A stretch of 64,000 nt of DNA from assembly GCA_015179025.1 (NCBI GenBank), contig WHUX01000006.1:558001-622000 (forward strand), in the 5' to 3' direction. Origin of the DNA: Terfezia claveryi (lineage: Eukaryota > Ascomycota > Pezizomycetes > Pezizales > Pezizaceae). Below the pieces are notes generated by a model. The model searched no databases. It was not told the origin of the DNA and was given only the letters and a program-made list of their open reading frames with translations. Below are positions 33,999 to 46,940 of the stretch, piece by piece. The translations under genes and the position numbers were made by a program. The number at the start of each line of letters is the position of its first letter. The first letter of the stretch is position 1.

Positions 33999-36524
33999 TT
34001 ACATTAACATATCATCATATGTATTTATAGTGGGATGTTGAGCCGGGTGTGGGTAATCTGCCAACAGCATTCCCGGGGGGGGTTGTTGAGGGAGAGCTTG
34101 TGAGACTGGTTGGGGAGAACCCAGTGTGGATGAGGTTATTGTATTCGGGGAACCTGCGCTACTGGAGTCCTTGTCAAGGTTCAAGTTGCTCAGTAGGGCG
34201 CGCATTTCCTTAATATCTTCCCGGGCACGATCATTAAGCGTAAAAGCTTCATTCTCGCGGATGTCCATGATATCTCTAACCAGGGTGTTCACCTTACTTT
34301 CTGTCGAGCTATACGTATGCTCTATCATTGGGTCTCCCCATTTTTCTGCTATCGTGCTACGAAGGATACGCGGGTAAATATACCTGCAGGGGAGAATGTC
34401 AGAGGGGATCATTAGATTTGAGCAGTCTTGAGGGCGTACCCGAGTTCTTCCATTTTTGCAAGCTGTTTTTTCAGCCATGCTCTATGGTGCGGAGCGGTCG
34501 GTAACCACAACGCTATCAATGCCAGTTGCGCCTGTGTAGGAAGCAGGACGTACGGCTTTGAACCCGGACCCTGCAATGCAGAGAGAATTTTGCAGCATTT
34601 AATTGCAAGAGAGCCCGAATCATGTGGATTTTCGTCGTCATTTGCTATCGGCTCCGCTTCTAACGCTATAGGCAGCTGAAAGTTCATGAGAATTTTGAGA
34701 GCATAATAGTCCAGAAGCAGGTAATTGACAGCCATTCGAGGGCCAGTGTAAGCTCTAGCTGGAAGGAAAGGCTCATCTTCCTCAGTGGCCCCTGGTGGTC
34801 GAGATACCTCTTCAGCTTCAAGCAATATCATTGGGTTCAGCTCCGCCCACCAAGCTGCATACTGTTTCCGCAACATAAGTGACTGAGACTCCACTTCTGG
34901 ATCGGGCAGCCCTCCATTCTGTGAACGCTTCGCGACTAGGGCCGATGCATTCATTGCTAAGTCACGTAGGGACGCCGTAGCTGCCTCAACTACCAGTACA
35001 ACATTGCCCGGGTCTTGCATGGCCTCCAGCTCCTGATACTCTCTGTTTCGGATGCTCCATAATCGGTCTAATTGTGCTAGATGCCCTGCCATCATGGATG
35101 CATAAATATCGAACCGAGATAACCAACCAAATATCAGTCGATTCTCTGGAGTTTGTGCCATAGACTCTGGAGTATGCAGCTTCCGTATTACACTGGTTGC
35201 GGCGTTGCGATGTTGCATGAGATTTCCCCAGTCTCCCATATACTCCTACAATTAATCCATCAGTGAATGAGGCTTAATGCTATATGAAACCAGGTGGTTA
35301 CCTCAAAGCTTGCGAGCTGTAGTATAGTTATGAGAGTAGCCATTGTATATTTCCCATTCGCTATTGACTTCCTCAGCTTTTGAACAGCTATATTGTAAAA
35401 CTCAAGAAATGTTTGACATGAACCAGCCTTATTTCCCACACTCCAATGAAATGCGGAAAAAGCCGCAACTGCGTACAACAAGGCTTCGTTTTTCATAGTA
35501 AAATCTATGAAGGTGGTATTGAAGAATTTTGTGTTGTCGGATTTCAGAAGATAGTGGTGATAAGTCAGCTGATGCATATGATACACGATCCAGGGCTGTG
35601 GGTCGCTTGGTAAATTTCCTATTTGTGGCCCCGGGCTCAGACTTGCTTGGGAGACTGTTCGGCATAATAAATTAGCAGGCGATGTCGCGGCGGAAGATTC
35701 TGTGCCATGGAAGTTTCCTTCAGTCTGCGGTGATGGTGAATGGCTGATTGCCGTTGCTTTTCTCCTTGATGACCCCAACTTCCCCCCAGACTTGCCAAAT
35801 GAGGTTTTAGGAGAATTATATAAGGCCATCTCCATCTGCTGGGTCCCAAAAGCGGTGAATCCCTGTGATTCGCTTTTCACCTTAACTGGACTCTCACCTT
35901 CTTCCTCCAGTTCATCTAATGATGAGCTTCCCTCCCTCGGTGCTGCCTTCTCCCGTTTCCTGGAAGCCGACGATTTGGCCGTTGGTACAAGATCTGGATA
36001 ATTGCAATCCCTTCCACCCTTTTGACACCCTAATCAAGTGGAGCCTGTCAGAATCTTCGCTTTACTACACAGTGCTCAGAAAGAAAAGTGTACATACTCT
36101 CACATGTCGGGTGTGTTTCGTCACACTGTGCATGCTTCCGTTAGTAATGTTACTCTTCACTCTTGTCTGGTTAAGTAACGTCCTTGCAGTGGCCCTATAG
36201 AGTATGAAATACCTTAACTCGTCTGGCCCTGCATGTGTAACACCCCGAGCGGGTGCGTCGATGTTTCACTTGTTCCACTCCCGCTGAGCTTTTCCGGCGA
36301 AGCCTAGCGCTACTACTGCCTGAGGTCGGAGATTTCCCCATGGTACCATCTGACACGAAGAACGTAGGTAATGTTGAGTGTTCAAATCGGGAGCTCTGTG
36401 GATTTGGCCCAGGTATCGAGGTTGGAGCCAAATTAGGACCAGGAGACGCAAGACTGTTGTGCAGGGCAGCTGAAGTTGTCGCCAGGCGTGGAATGTTACC
36501 CCCTTGGCCATAATATGCACTCAT
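33999..36524 (-). CDS. Zn2Cys6 transcription factor (Moc3-like group)
   Basis: Fungal DNA-binding regulator, nuclear. Exons 36524-36213, 36125-36098 (28 nt), 36029-35302, 35245-34440 and 34383-33999 give 752 residues with all phases in agreement. The zinc cluster is split over three exons: GCYTCRARRVK / CDETHPTCE / RCQKGGRDCNYP, with Cys 95, 98, 105, 112, 115 and 122 spaced C-x2-C-x6-C-x6-C-x2-C-x6-C. A basic run (KHRRTRSG) precedes it. Residues about 195-650 form the helical fungal regulator region (PWIVYHMHQLTYHHYLLKSD, VAAFSAFHWSV, LITILQLASFE, EYMGDWGNLMQHRNAA). The C-terminus is Gln/Pro-rich and ends TYDDMLM, as in a possible activation segment. The KCDETHPTC-KGGRDC pattern recalls Moc3-type factors. 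Target genes cannot be inferred. The 5' exons carry AGTCTGGTT-like sequence in intron 1. Confidence 0.9.
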
Positions 36525-39500
36525 GATGACGGTTTATAGCCAATGCAGATGTTCAAGGTCCTTCTGCTGGCCGTGTGATCGTGGACACCGTATGTAAATA
36601 ATGGATGCCGAGTAGGAACACACTTGAATTGGTTCGAACTGTCACCCGATTCAAATGTAACTTGCAGTTGCGAAAAGCGACGTAAGATAAGTATGAGGAA
36701 CACTGAAATAATTCTGCATACACCTATATAATGCAAAGTAATCCCTCCTTCAGCACACCTCCGATGAGAGGGTGAAGACTGTGGAGGGAGTATCGGGTGG
36801 CTAAGAATTGGCTCTTGTAAGGGAGACGGAAACCATGTGGATGTCGAAGCACCGGCGGGAAAGGAATGGAAGAGAGAGGAGAAAGATGCCAGTCCGGTCA
36901 CTGGGACGAAGAATAAGAAGGGTGAACACACCCAATGATGATAAAATAGAACACTTCGCTATATTCGATGCTGCTATTGATCCAAGCACATGCACCCCTA
37001 CTAAATACGCACCAACACCAATCTTTTTTTCGCGGTCGTACTTGTCTGTAAGCACGCCCGGCCGTCCCTGTCTGCACACGCAACACTGCAGGACTTAGAT
37101 CTGGTGTATGTGAGGCCACCAGCTTCTTATAGAGGTAGGTAGCTGTCACTGGTAATGAAAAAGTCAAGCCCGGGGGATTTGTGAACTGGAGGAAGTGCAG
37201 TCTAGACAGAGGGGCGAAAATAAACAAACCCGTTAGACTCAGACTGGTTCCTTGATGTCCCTAGCTCGACAGGCTTCTCGCACCAGAGACGCCGGATGCA
37301 CCCATTCCTCCTTTGCATCTAATCCCCTTCTACTGATAACTTGCAGCCGGATGACACGAATTGGCGTCTGGGTAAGCTACGCACGGCCAGGCATTTTGAA
37401 GCCTTATCCAGATGCCTTTCCTCAGGTTGGTTGTTTTTCCAGATTTCGAAACGTTTCTGTACCAAATTATCTAAGTACGCGGCTAAGTAACTTACAAGCG
37501 CTTTGTGCGGGGTGCCCCAGTGCTCGAGAGGAAGAGTATCCGTTGTCGAAGTGGAACGCGATGAGATCCTACCAAGTCTTACCTATTATGCCAGTCTGGA
37601 ACACACAAGGGGGATTGAGAAAAGGAAAGGCAGCTGCAGCTGTAACACACGGCCAATTGAGTTTTGGATCTGTCTTTAAATTGCATACCGAGACAGGTGC
37701 ATCCGCCGACTGGGATGTCCCCAATCCCGCGTAGCCAAACGATACATGCTTGTGCAGATGCATCAGGGGGTAGACCAGTGATGGAAGATTGGACGGTTGT
37801 GATGTGCCTGCCAGATTCCGGTATGATAGAAGTGGTAAAGCAGCATTAACGTATTTACATGCCGTGAGGCTGTAGTCTAATGCTGGTACGCCGATGTTAT
37901 GTACCGCCAGGATATATATGGATCAGAAAGAGGCCAGTGGATTTGGAGCAGCAGTTAGGGGTACTCTACATGCGCCAGCGCTCCGGTCCCGGTACCATGA
38001 GATCTAGAATTTAATCGCGAGATCGATAAGCGTTCACGTGCTGATCCGGTAGCTGGTATAGGTACTGTACGTGTAAACTAACACAACTTCGTTGACTTAT
38101 CCTGTAAATCGAAGCTGATACGGATAACAGATAATTATATATGGACATGGACTTTGATGGGCTACTTTAACCCCGATATTCTAGGATAACTGTTGGCAAT
38201 TGAAGTAGACAAGATGATAGGTAAGTGTGTACTGGAGGCAAAGTGCAAAGTCTCGGAATGAACGTCGTGGATAATTCGGCCATGCATGGATACCGGTAAG
38301 TGGTTATACGAAAACGATGAATCCATTCGGTGGGGTCATAGTTACAAGTTGTCTGATTGGGTCATATTGCATTCACAGGGGGCGGAATTGGGCAATTTGA
38401 GACACCGAATGATGCATCCCCAATGAGACCCTCAAGCTCAGACATGGAGCTCACGTTGTCTCCCCTCAATAGCATGTTGACCCTGGCGCATCATCTCAGT
38501 TCAATTCCTAATTCCCTCTTTTATTCACACCTCAAGTTCCTGGCGTTTTTCGTCAAAACCCTATTAGCGCAGAAGGCAATCGTATCGGGCATCTCTACTC
38601 TTATGAGTTATCGAAGTCCAGTATATACTGGTTCAAATGACTACATACTTCACCAACTTGATGTTAAGGAACCCCTGTTACTTGTACATCATCATTACTT
38701 ATTTCATCCCTTTTTGTTTTGCATCACCATAGATCGATCTTGTCCGGAAACACTAGGGAAAAAAGGAAAAAAAAAAAAAAAAAAAATTCACATTACACAA
38801 GTGGATGTTCAATTTCCCTCTCCCCAATATCAAGCTACTGACTTGAGGATGAACCCCTGTAGGCACTTGTAGGAAAATGGTAGCGCCTAAGGGGTTTTGT
38901 TTTCAACAACATGACCCGGGTCCGTTTTGGGAACTCATTTTTTTTATGGATAGAGTTCAACCATGCAGAAATACACTAACCGGACTAGAACACGGTACAT
39001 TGCCAACTGTCTCAACTCGGTACTTATAACACAATAACTCATCACCGATCAGCAAGTCTAGCGTCATGACCTCAAGCCAGACTACCTACTCAAGTAGTTA
39101 ATCCCGCCGCTCCCAACAAGGGGTTATGCAGGGCTAAGCTTGATTTAACCTCCACGCTCCTTAGACACGCAGCCCGGACTGGCTGCAGAGCGAGAAATCT
39201 TCATCTGTTGAGCACGCAATTGCCGAGTCACCTGTTTAATTACGTACATACTTGTTAAACATAATGTTAGCACGTTAGACATTCATGCAAGGTTTAAATA
39301 AATAAATGGTTATCAGGGTAACGCAGTCGACAAAATCTTGTTCAGGGTAGCGCTAATGCAGGGTATAAAACATTAATGCCTCCAATCCCCTTCTAGTTAA
39401 GGTTGATCCACAGGTATAGGCCCCATGCTTGTACCTTACATAGGAAAAGCTATTCAAAATAGGTAGGACGTTTTTCTTGCGAGCCCTGTTTACAATAGAA

Positions 39501-40463
39501 GTAGGGATATATATACAAGGGAGGGTGAACTCAGGGTAACGAAAATGTGTGCAGGCGCTGTTTATATATAAGTAGGAATATGACATAATCAGGCTTTCCA
39601 TGTTTACCCATGAACGTCTACAAGATTTAGAAGCCTGAGTAAAACAGCGTAGGTATGACAGAACAGTGATGACTGTATTATGTTCTATAGAATACTTAGA
39701 AGCTTAAGTTGGGGCCGGCGTTCTACCGAAGGGAGTGATGAAGCTTAACTGAAAACAATTATATTGAGGGGCAGCACCGCGGATGGTTAGGGCGAGGACT
39801 GGATATGATATACTTGGTATGACATACTTAACTATGAGAGTCCTGATTGTAACGATATTGGACTTTGGAAGTGGCACTATTACAAGCGCCAGTGCTACAG
39901 TACATAGCAAATCATGTACTGCAAACCTGTTAATTCGGTCGGCGTACCCTAAAGTAAACAAGTTCTCTTTTTCATTAATAATATATGTTGAAGAAAACAG
40001 GGAAGCTTTATTAAATACTTGACACACATCGAGGCTCCACCAGTGCTCCTCGTATCAATCTCCAGGCCAATGCTTCGCACCTCCAGAGCAATCAGCAACG
40101 AAACAACTAAATAGAAAAACGTATTACAAGCTAGACCTACAGCTAAAGTTATATCCTCTAGGTGTCCCTCAGTCCTTCATAGCAGAATTGCACTCGACGC
40201 CCACCAAGCCACAAATAAGAGATAGATAAAAAAACAATACAACCGCAATCAGATAAATAGCAGTGCACAACAGGACCTCAATATGCAGCAATAACGCGGC
40301 GACGATAAACCATGAAACCTTTCCCTCTTGGAAAATAAAATAAGAACGAGAGCTTCTCAAAAGAAATACAGGAAGTTTAGGTAACGTTTGCGAAGTTGGG
40401 TTAACAGTAATTCAGTTAAAGGTACGAAACTTAATCATTACATGGAAGAGATTTGGAAATTTA
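36525..40463. other. 3.9 kb gene-free stretch
   Basis: Contains the upstream region of the Zn2Cys6 gene and the downstream region of the RING gene. Frames of 107-171 residues (37252-37734, 38357-38872, 39704-40027) lack motifs, and most start at non-ATG codons. An A-run is at 38767-38787. A loose CAGGGTAACG-like motif recurs at 39316, 39344 and 39533, without tandem order. Confidence 0.5.
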
Positions 40464-42683
40464 CTAAGGATTGACTGCAATAGGTTCTTTCTCCTCAACA
40501 CCTCGGCCACGGCAAAGGGGGCATGAGTTTCGCCCGGTGGTGAGCCACTATATAAAGTTAGTTGAGAACGGTATATTAAAGCGCTAGGAAAGCTTGTTAC
40601 CGTGTCAATGCACTCCTTATGAAAGATATGTCGACATTGCGCAAGTAATCGACACTCTTCGCCTGCCTCATATTCACTCAAACAGACGAGACAGCGATCC
40701 CCTTCAGACAATTTTCGACACTGCCTGTCTCTTGTGCCGTTGCGATCTCCTTCGACATCAGGGGAGCCAAAACTGACTGTAAATAATCCCCCAGCGGTTT
40801 CAATATCCTCTGGAGTGGCTACTGGAGGTTTTGCTGGCCCAAGGAGAGAAGATAGAAGCATCATATCCTCATAGGTGGGAGACTACTCATGTGTGTTAGC
40901 CCAAAGTGGTAATACAAAGCTTAGATAAACTTACATCCGTGAATAAGCTTGGGGTGGTTAAGATGGGGTGATTCTCGGGATATGAACCCCCCAGTACATA
41001 TATTATCCAGCTTCTAGTCCCTTCCCCACCTTGGCGCCGCTGACCAGAGTTGCCAGGGCTGGGAGTAGCATTATCTCTTCTTACACTCCCTGGGCTAGCT
41101 CCCGCCTCTTGCGCAGTGGTACCATCAGGAGGGTTAGTGTGTCTTCCCTCTGCATGTGCTCCGTATGAATTTTCCATCAATCTGGTACCTTCTGGACTTC
41201 CGCTCGCGATATTAGGGGCCGTATTTATCATTCCTGGATTGATCAAGGACAATCCAAGGTCAGCAGGCGTAGATGGAGGTGGGTGTGGGCCCTGTGGTGT
41301 ATCTGGGATGGAAGGGATGGGAGGAAACAAAACCTCAGAGGCAGGACGGGAAGCTCGTCCTGAGGCCCTCTGATTGTCTCCTACTGCACTCATGGATGCA
41401 CGTCGATTCCCATGCCCTGTCCTGTTTCTTCGGCTGGAAAAACTAGCCGGCTGTTCCATTAATGGAGATACTGCAGGTTCCGTTGTGTTTGTTGATTCTC
41501 TAGGCGTGACCGACCGTATTCCAACAATAATCACTGGTATCATGCGCGTCGGCGGCGTTTCTGTACTTTCAGTGGATGTGTGATTGTTTGTAGTTGAAGC
41601 ACCAAACCGGAACATGCGAAAGAAATTCAAGGGCGCTAGACTGCCGTCTGACCCAGGTTCCGCAGGCACACCTCCACCCATTTCATTACCTCCGTTTCTC
41701 AGCGCAGCTGCTAGTCTCCCATTCTGGAGTGCTCGGAGGAAAGACTCAAAGCTACCGTCTGCACTGTCCCCAGCCACATCCTGTGCCTCAGTGAAGGCCT
41801 GCTCACTGCTTCCGACCAGCGAAGCCGCTGTCATAGCTGCCGCAACAGATAGTAGCCTCGATAACATTGCCGCTTGGTCTTCTCCTGGTCGCACTCGAGG
41901 GTTCTCTAGGAGATCCATAGTACTAGGGTCACCAAAGGAAGCAAAATCTGGATGCGCTCTTCGAATGGTTGGTTCTATGGGAGCACTCGAGCTAGAAGGG
42001 GTTCCGAGTTCCATATCGTCATCAAAATCATGACCGTCATATAGTCCAGGTCGAAACTGTGAATTCCTCCTTGAACTTCCTGCGGTCCTCGGACTACCTA
42101 GTTCAGCTAGGAGATTGGGCAATGTGGTAGATATCGATGATCGTACTCTTGAGAGGCGTGACCTCCGAGAGGTTGAAGAAGGCTCACCAAGCCCCGGTGA
42201 GTTTGCTAATGAGGAATCTGCATCTGGTGTGTATGGTGGAGATACACTATCGGGAGGGTCTGACATAATCAAATCAGTATCAGTTTCGAGTTGACTGGGT
42301 AACTCCGGTGAGAGCATAGGCGGTAATGGGAGAGGCGTAGACAGCGATCGCCCAGTTATCCTAGGTGATGATGATCCTGGCAATTGCAATGGCGGAGAAG
42401 AACGAGAATGGGAGAGTCCAACCCGAGGCCTCACTCGAGAACTCTGAACTCTATTAGAGGGCCCTGTTGGTGAACCAGAGCCATGTGATATGGGAGACGA
42501 TCCAGAGCGCATTAACCTTCCACCGAACTGTGTTATGCTATTGCGTATACGCCTGCTTCTCCGTAACTGTGAAATCGGGACAGCTCTCTCCGAGCCCCGT
42601 GAACCTTCTCCCCCATTATCCCCTTGCGGGGACACTCCCAAATTTCGACCATCTTGCTGTGGCGTCGAACTTGCCTGGCCCAT
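40464..42683 (-). CDS. RING-H2 E3 ubiquitin ligase, putative N-myristoylated
   Basis: Exons 42683-40935, 40882-40601 and 40547-40464 give 704 residues; introns are GTAAGT...AGTAG (CTAAC) and GTAACA...TATAG (CTAAC). The RING-H2 finger lies near residues 647-690: CLVCLSEYEAGEECRLLAQC, RHIFHKECID, then after the last intron TWLTTGRNSCPLCRG. All eight zinc ligands are present. The preceding 580 residues are Ser/Pro/Arg-rich and disordered, with repeated SRRSRLSRVRSS-like patches. The chosen start gives MGQASST, a good N-myristoylation context, suggesting membrane attachment. The frame runs 41 codons further upstream to an ATG at 42806 (MMQSPP), which would lose that signal. Substrates are unknown. 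The domain order resembles fungal membrane-associated RING proteins, but I cannot name an ortholog. Confidence 0.88.
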
Positions 42684-44357
42684 CTGGTCTAGATGCGAAG
42701 TATAGGTGTGATCACAAAAAGGACGGCAGATACGGCCTCTTCTGATCCGGCGTAAGGTCGATGGGGCTGGTGCCCGACCCGATGGATAAGGAGGAGACTG
42801 CATCAACAGGTCAGCTAAAATATGCTCATATTAGAATGATGAAGAACAAGAGAAATATGCCCAGAAAAGTGAACAAGGGTATCGAGCACAAACCAATGTT
42901 ATTGTTGCAGGATCCAGCAACAGCAAATATTGTATTGCTTGAAAACAGAGCCGCAGATCGTGGGGCTTGCAGAAACGTTTTGGGTGGTAATCGTTTGACA
43001 AGCAGCTGTACGTCGACACGCAGCGGAGTTCTGCCGGGGGGGGGAGATGCGGGGAGGTATGGCTATGACTCTGTGTCAAGACGGAAAAGGGCCTTATTTG
43101 TTTCAGCACCGTATCTAGAAGATGTATTCTCGTGGGAGATGGGTTCAATATCGAACCTGACGTTGGAGCATATAGAAGGGATGGCGATGAAAGGGCTCGC
43201 TGGTGTTTTTCCTATTGATAGGCCAAGCTTACCTTGCTTGGTTGCAGTGGAGATGGCGTTGCGGCGGGTGTTTCAAGAAGAGAATTGGTAATCAAAATAA
43301 GGTAGTCCCGTTATACGTAGTGAGTAACCTTAGGTAATCAATCCCTCTCCTGATGGCCTGAGCTTGGCGTGTTCTTGCCGCCCGAGCCTCCACAATATGA
43401 TTGGGATATCAAGATGTGGTCGAGAGGACTAGGTATTCACTTTCCATAAGGTATACAAGGTATGTAAATATATAGTCTCGTGCCTAAATATCATGACTGT
43501 GAGAACCTCATATATTTGCGTATATAGCTACAGTACGGACCCGTTCGTTAGCTACCCCTCGTAAGCCTCAAGGCTACCGGCTCGGTCTTGCCACCGTATC
43601 AATACAGCTGGAGGACAACATAACTGTAGTTCCTTCCACTTCGTGCAGCTAGGTGGCAAAAAATCCTCGTACTCTGCACCAAGAGGCCTGACGTTTTGAG
43701 GTTTATAATTGGCCATAGCCGCGCGCAACTCTACATTTATCTTGTGCCGACCTGCACTTTGTACTATGCTTCTTTGCATGGACGAGAAGTAAGACATCCA
43801 CCGAATTCGCGCTAGGCCGCTGGATCAAGCTTTATGCAGGGTACCAGTACATGTATCATATGTACCCAGTATGTAGGTAGCTGGATAGTTACATATGTAA
43901 TCAAATGAAAAAATGTGAATATCACGTGATAAGGTAGCCCAGTGACCACAAGTCATCTGCAAGCAGCTTTCTCGACTAATTAATTAGCCGGACAACCTCC
44001 ACCCCGCTTGCAAAGAAAAAACAACGCAGACTCTCAGTGTGCACGGCATGAAATAAGTAATTTTCAGCAGTGGTCGAGGCAAAATTCATAATATCACCCT
44101 CACGATTCTTGCACGACTCAGCGGAGATCACCTTAACCAAAGTCGAAGTTTAAGAAGGTAAACGTGGAAAAGTACACAACCAGCAAGAATTATAGCCTGT
44201 TGGCAACACTTAGCCGATTTGTTCTCGCCAGAGCGTCCGATCTCTCCCGTCCGCTATTCCGCCCCTCTCATTCCCCACATTCTCCAATCCTCGCAAACGT
44301 TCGGGCAACACGAAACGCACTTGTCTCATTAGAGGCCGATTCATTGCAATTATCGAA
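42684..44357. other. 1.7 kb intergenic region
   Basis: Upstream of both flanking genes, so it holds two divergent promoters. A 176-residue frame (42761-43291) begins inside the RING gene's leader on the other strand and has no recognisable feature; I do not call it. Confidence 0.45.
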
Positions 44358-44791
44358 ATGCCGACTAACAAACCCTTCCTTGCGAATCTGTTGGTTGCGT
44401 TCCGTGCACACAGTGCAGCATCAAAAGCATCATCATCATCATCCAAACCATCTCCAAAGCCTTCAAAAACATCACCATCGACCCAGCCTGCCCAAGCCGC
44501 CCAGGGCCCTGTAACTGCGAGCTCATCGATCCAACAACAAGCTTCTACAACCAGCTCTCATCGCCGCAGAAGCTCCTCGAGCTCCTCTGGGGGTTATATA
44601 GAGCCTCCGACTGGCGAAAAGTGGTGGATCGGTGGAAGGAACTCCGATGGGCAAGAGAGATTTTATAGGCTACAGCCAGTGTAGGTCTCTAGTTCTCTCC
44701 CCCCAAAAAACAACAATGGGTATTGATTGTGACGACTAGGACGCGGCAACGTTCCTACGATAGGTTATCACTTGATCGGTTATCGATATAA
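44358..44791 (+). CDS. Small conserved-looking Ser-rich protein, function unknown
   Basis: Exon 1 is 44358-44680 and exon 2 is 44740-44791; intron GTAGGT...GACTAG, 59 bp; 124 residues. The N-terminus (MPTNKPFLANLLVAFRAHSA) is amphipathic and basic, possibly a mitochondrial leader. A low-complexity Ser/Pro/Lys middle follows, then the block PPTGEKWWIGGRNSDGQERF and YRLQPVTRQRSYDRLSLDRL at the end. Splicing joins the WWIGGR and DRLSLDRLSI blocks in one frame, which a random frame would hardly give. I recall similar short fungal proteins ending in DRLSLDR but know no function. The frame is likely real; the start could be another ATG if an upstream exon exists. Confidence 0.65.
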
Positions 44792-46940
44792 TCTGCCAGG
44801 CCTCGTCATTAGGAAGCTTAGGCCAGAAGTCAGCACTTAATCGACCCCTAAATGATTCAGACGAAGAGGAATTAACTACACGTTTATGAATACGAATCAT
44901 CATAGTTCTCTCTAGAGACATCATACAAATATGACTAGATACACGGTACTCAAGAGAGGGACTTAAGATTCCAGCGAGCTTTGTTATTTATTTAAGAGGT
45001 TCATTTGCAAATCTCCTTTGTGCTACAAAAAAGGTCCCAGAGGATGGTGCCTTCTTGGTATAGGTGTTTATTTATTCATGAGAAAAGAAGACTATGGGAA
45101 AGCCGTAAATAAAGGCGCCGTCCAGATTCATTCAATCTCTCTGCTTTGTGTTTCTATTGTTTTCTACCATCTTTTTATTGTTAATTTGCAGCAACTGGCG
45201 TGGCAAGGTCTGGCTGAGGGTTAATCATTTGCGTCCTGTTATTTTCCTTTTGCTTTTCCTTTTCTTCCCAACTCTCTGCGTATTTCATGCTACTCGGTCT
45301 CTTGGGGGAATGGTTTTACTGCGTACATTGTGCATACTCTTGACGGGGATGGAGTTTTTTGCTTACATTTGTTTCATCATTTAAACTATACTCAGTAATG
45401 ACATTCAGACTGCGTCCTAGAACGAAGTTACTATAGAAGTAGTAGAATGGTTATTATCGTAGTATACTGATATCTCGTACATGTGAGAATGATACTTTCT
45501 TATACAACTGGTCACAATCATCTGTCAATGGGCGGCCATCAGTGGTAGGCTACACTTCTTCAGCAGTGCTCACCGTAGCTGTACCACACTGAGAACGTTG
45601 TACTTGGTATATGCACTATATTTCCTGCTATAACTGGAATTAGCTCCTTCACAAGTTGTTGCATCAGCGGTCTAGACTTGGTTCGCTCTGAGGGATTAGG
45701 CGACAGGTCAGCGTTGGGTATCACACCAACTCTATGGTATTGCACTTGCTGCGTCTCCACTGGTGGTGCAATATATATTCACGTTTTTTTTTCTGTAGGA
45801 ACTCGAATCAGACTTCCATATTTTAATTCAGATCTGGCATGATTGATCTAGATTTGTGAATCCTCCGTATCTGAGTTGATATAATTTAAGGAGTACCTAT
45901 CACGAGAGCCCACAGCCGCAGCCCATGTAGAGTACTAAGTAGATATATAAACCAGCGCATTTATGTATCTCAGGAACTTACTTGAATAAGACGATATATG
46001 GATTTACACTAGGACAACATCCTATCTAAGCACTTCCCACCTTAAACTACCCATATATGCATCCATCATATCATCTCGACTCATCTCTAACAAATACATG
46101 TGGCCATGACGCACATATCCCAATTCGACTTGGAATCAGGAACGATGCGTAAGCAGCCACGGCGAAGTTAAGCGCTAATGCATGCATATGTAGGTAGGTA
46201 TTAAAGCAAGTACCCATACATAGTCTCGTCTCGAAAGAGGCCCATACATCGACAATGCAGAGACAAATCTGGACATTGGTCACGTACGGGGAAGCTTACA
46301 CGACATGTGAGATTGTGGGAAGAGATGAAGCAGCAGATGCAAGATCAGAACTCATTTATCATACTACTTAGTCTGGTTGGCACAACACCCTCGGTAGAGG
46401 ATAGTACTGGTCACAGCCTAGTCTGGTTGTCACAGCCGCGGTTAAATGTAGTGCTAGCTAAGATATTAGCGTTAATTATTCCATATGGTATTTCGCACTT
46501 TTGTACGGGCCAGGGTAGTGTGCAGAACCAGCTAGTGTGCATGGTCACGACATCGAACATTTGATACAATGGTTAGTTGGTTACCCTCAAGTCACTACGC
46601 AAAGCGGCACGTAGAACCTTTAGAATGATATAGGTGTCTTAATTCAAATTCACATACTATCCGTCTAGCTAATCATCTACCACACGACAGCTGGCATGCT
46701 GAATATTGAGCGAATAAGCTTCCTTCAGCCCCCGCTCGCCGGTCGAATGTTTTTTACACATGTGTAGCTACAGTTAGGACCTGATGTTCGCTCTGAGGTA
46801 CCGGTAGCCCACCCTGGGTCTTGGCAACTTTTCATCACACTAGCGACATCCGGAATTTCTCCCACAAATATCAAAGCTATCACTCCCGCCGCCGCAGTAG
46901 CAGCCCAACGATCATCTTTCACAACTAATTACTATTCACA
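44792..46940. other. 2.1 kb intergenic region
   Basis: Mostly AT-rich. Two TAGTCTGGTTGGCAC-like motifs lie 58 bp apart at 46368-46440. A minus-strand frame at 45560-45760 is listed separately. Nothing else is supported. Confidence 0.45.
45560..45780 (-). other. Unidentified protein-like open frame without ATG
   Basis: The minus strand reads IAPPVETQQVQYHRVGVIPN, then SPNPSERTKSRPLMQQLVKE and IPVIAGNIVHIPSTTFSVWY before a stop. Its composition looks more like real protein than its neighbours, but there is no start codon, no splice partner found and no family recognised. It may be a relic exon. Confidence 0.2.

Noticed and set aside
37252..37734. 160-residue open frame
   Set aside because: Non-ATG start, no recognisable domain; looks like a chance frame.
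38357..38872. 171-residue open frame
   Set aside because: Runs into an A-rich microsatellite and has no motif.
39316..39545. CAGGGTAACG motifs as degenerate telomere or origin
   Set aside because: Only three or four scattered, imperfect copies without order.
42761..43291. 176-residue plus-strand open frame
   Set aside because: It begins in the leader of the RING gene on the opposite strand, has no motif, no conserved-looking block and no splice partner.
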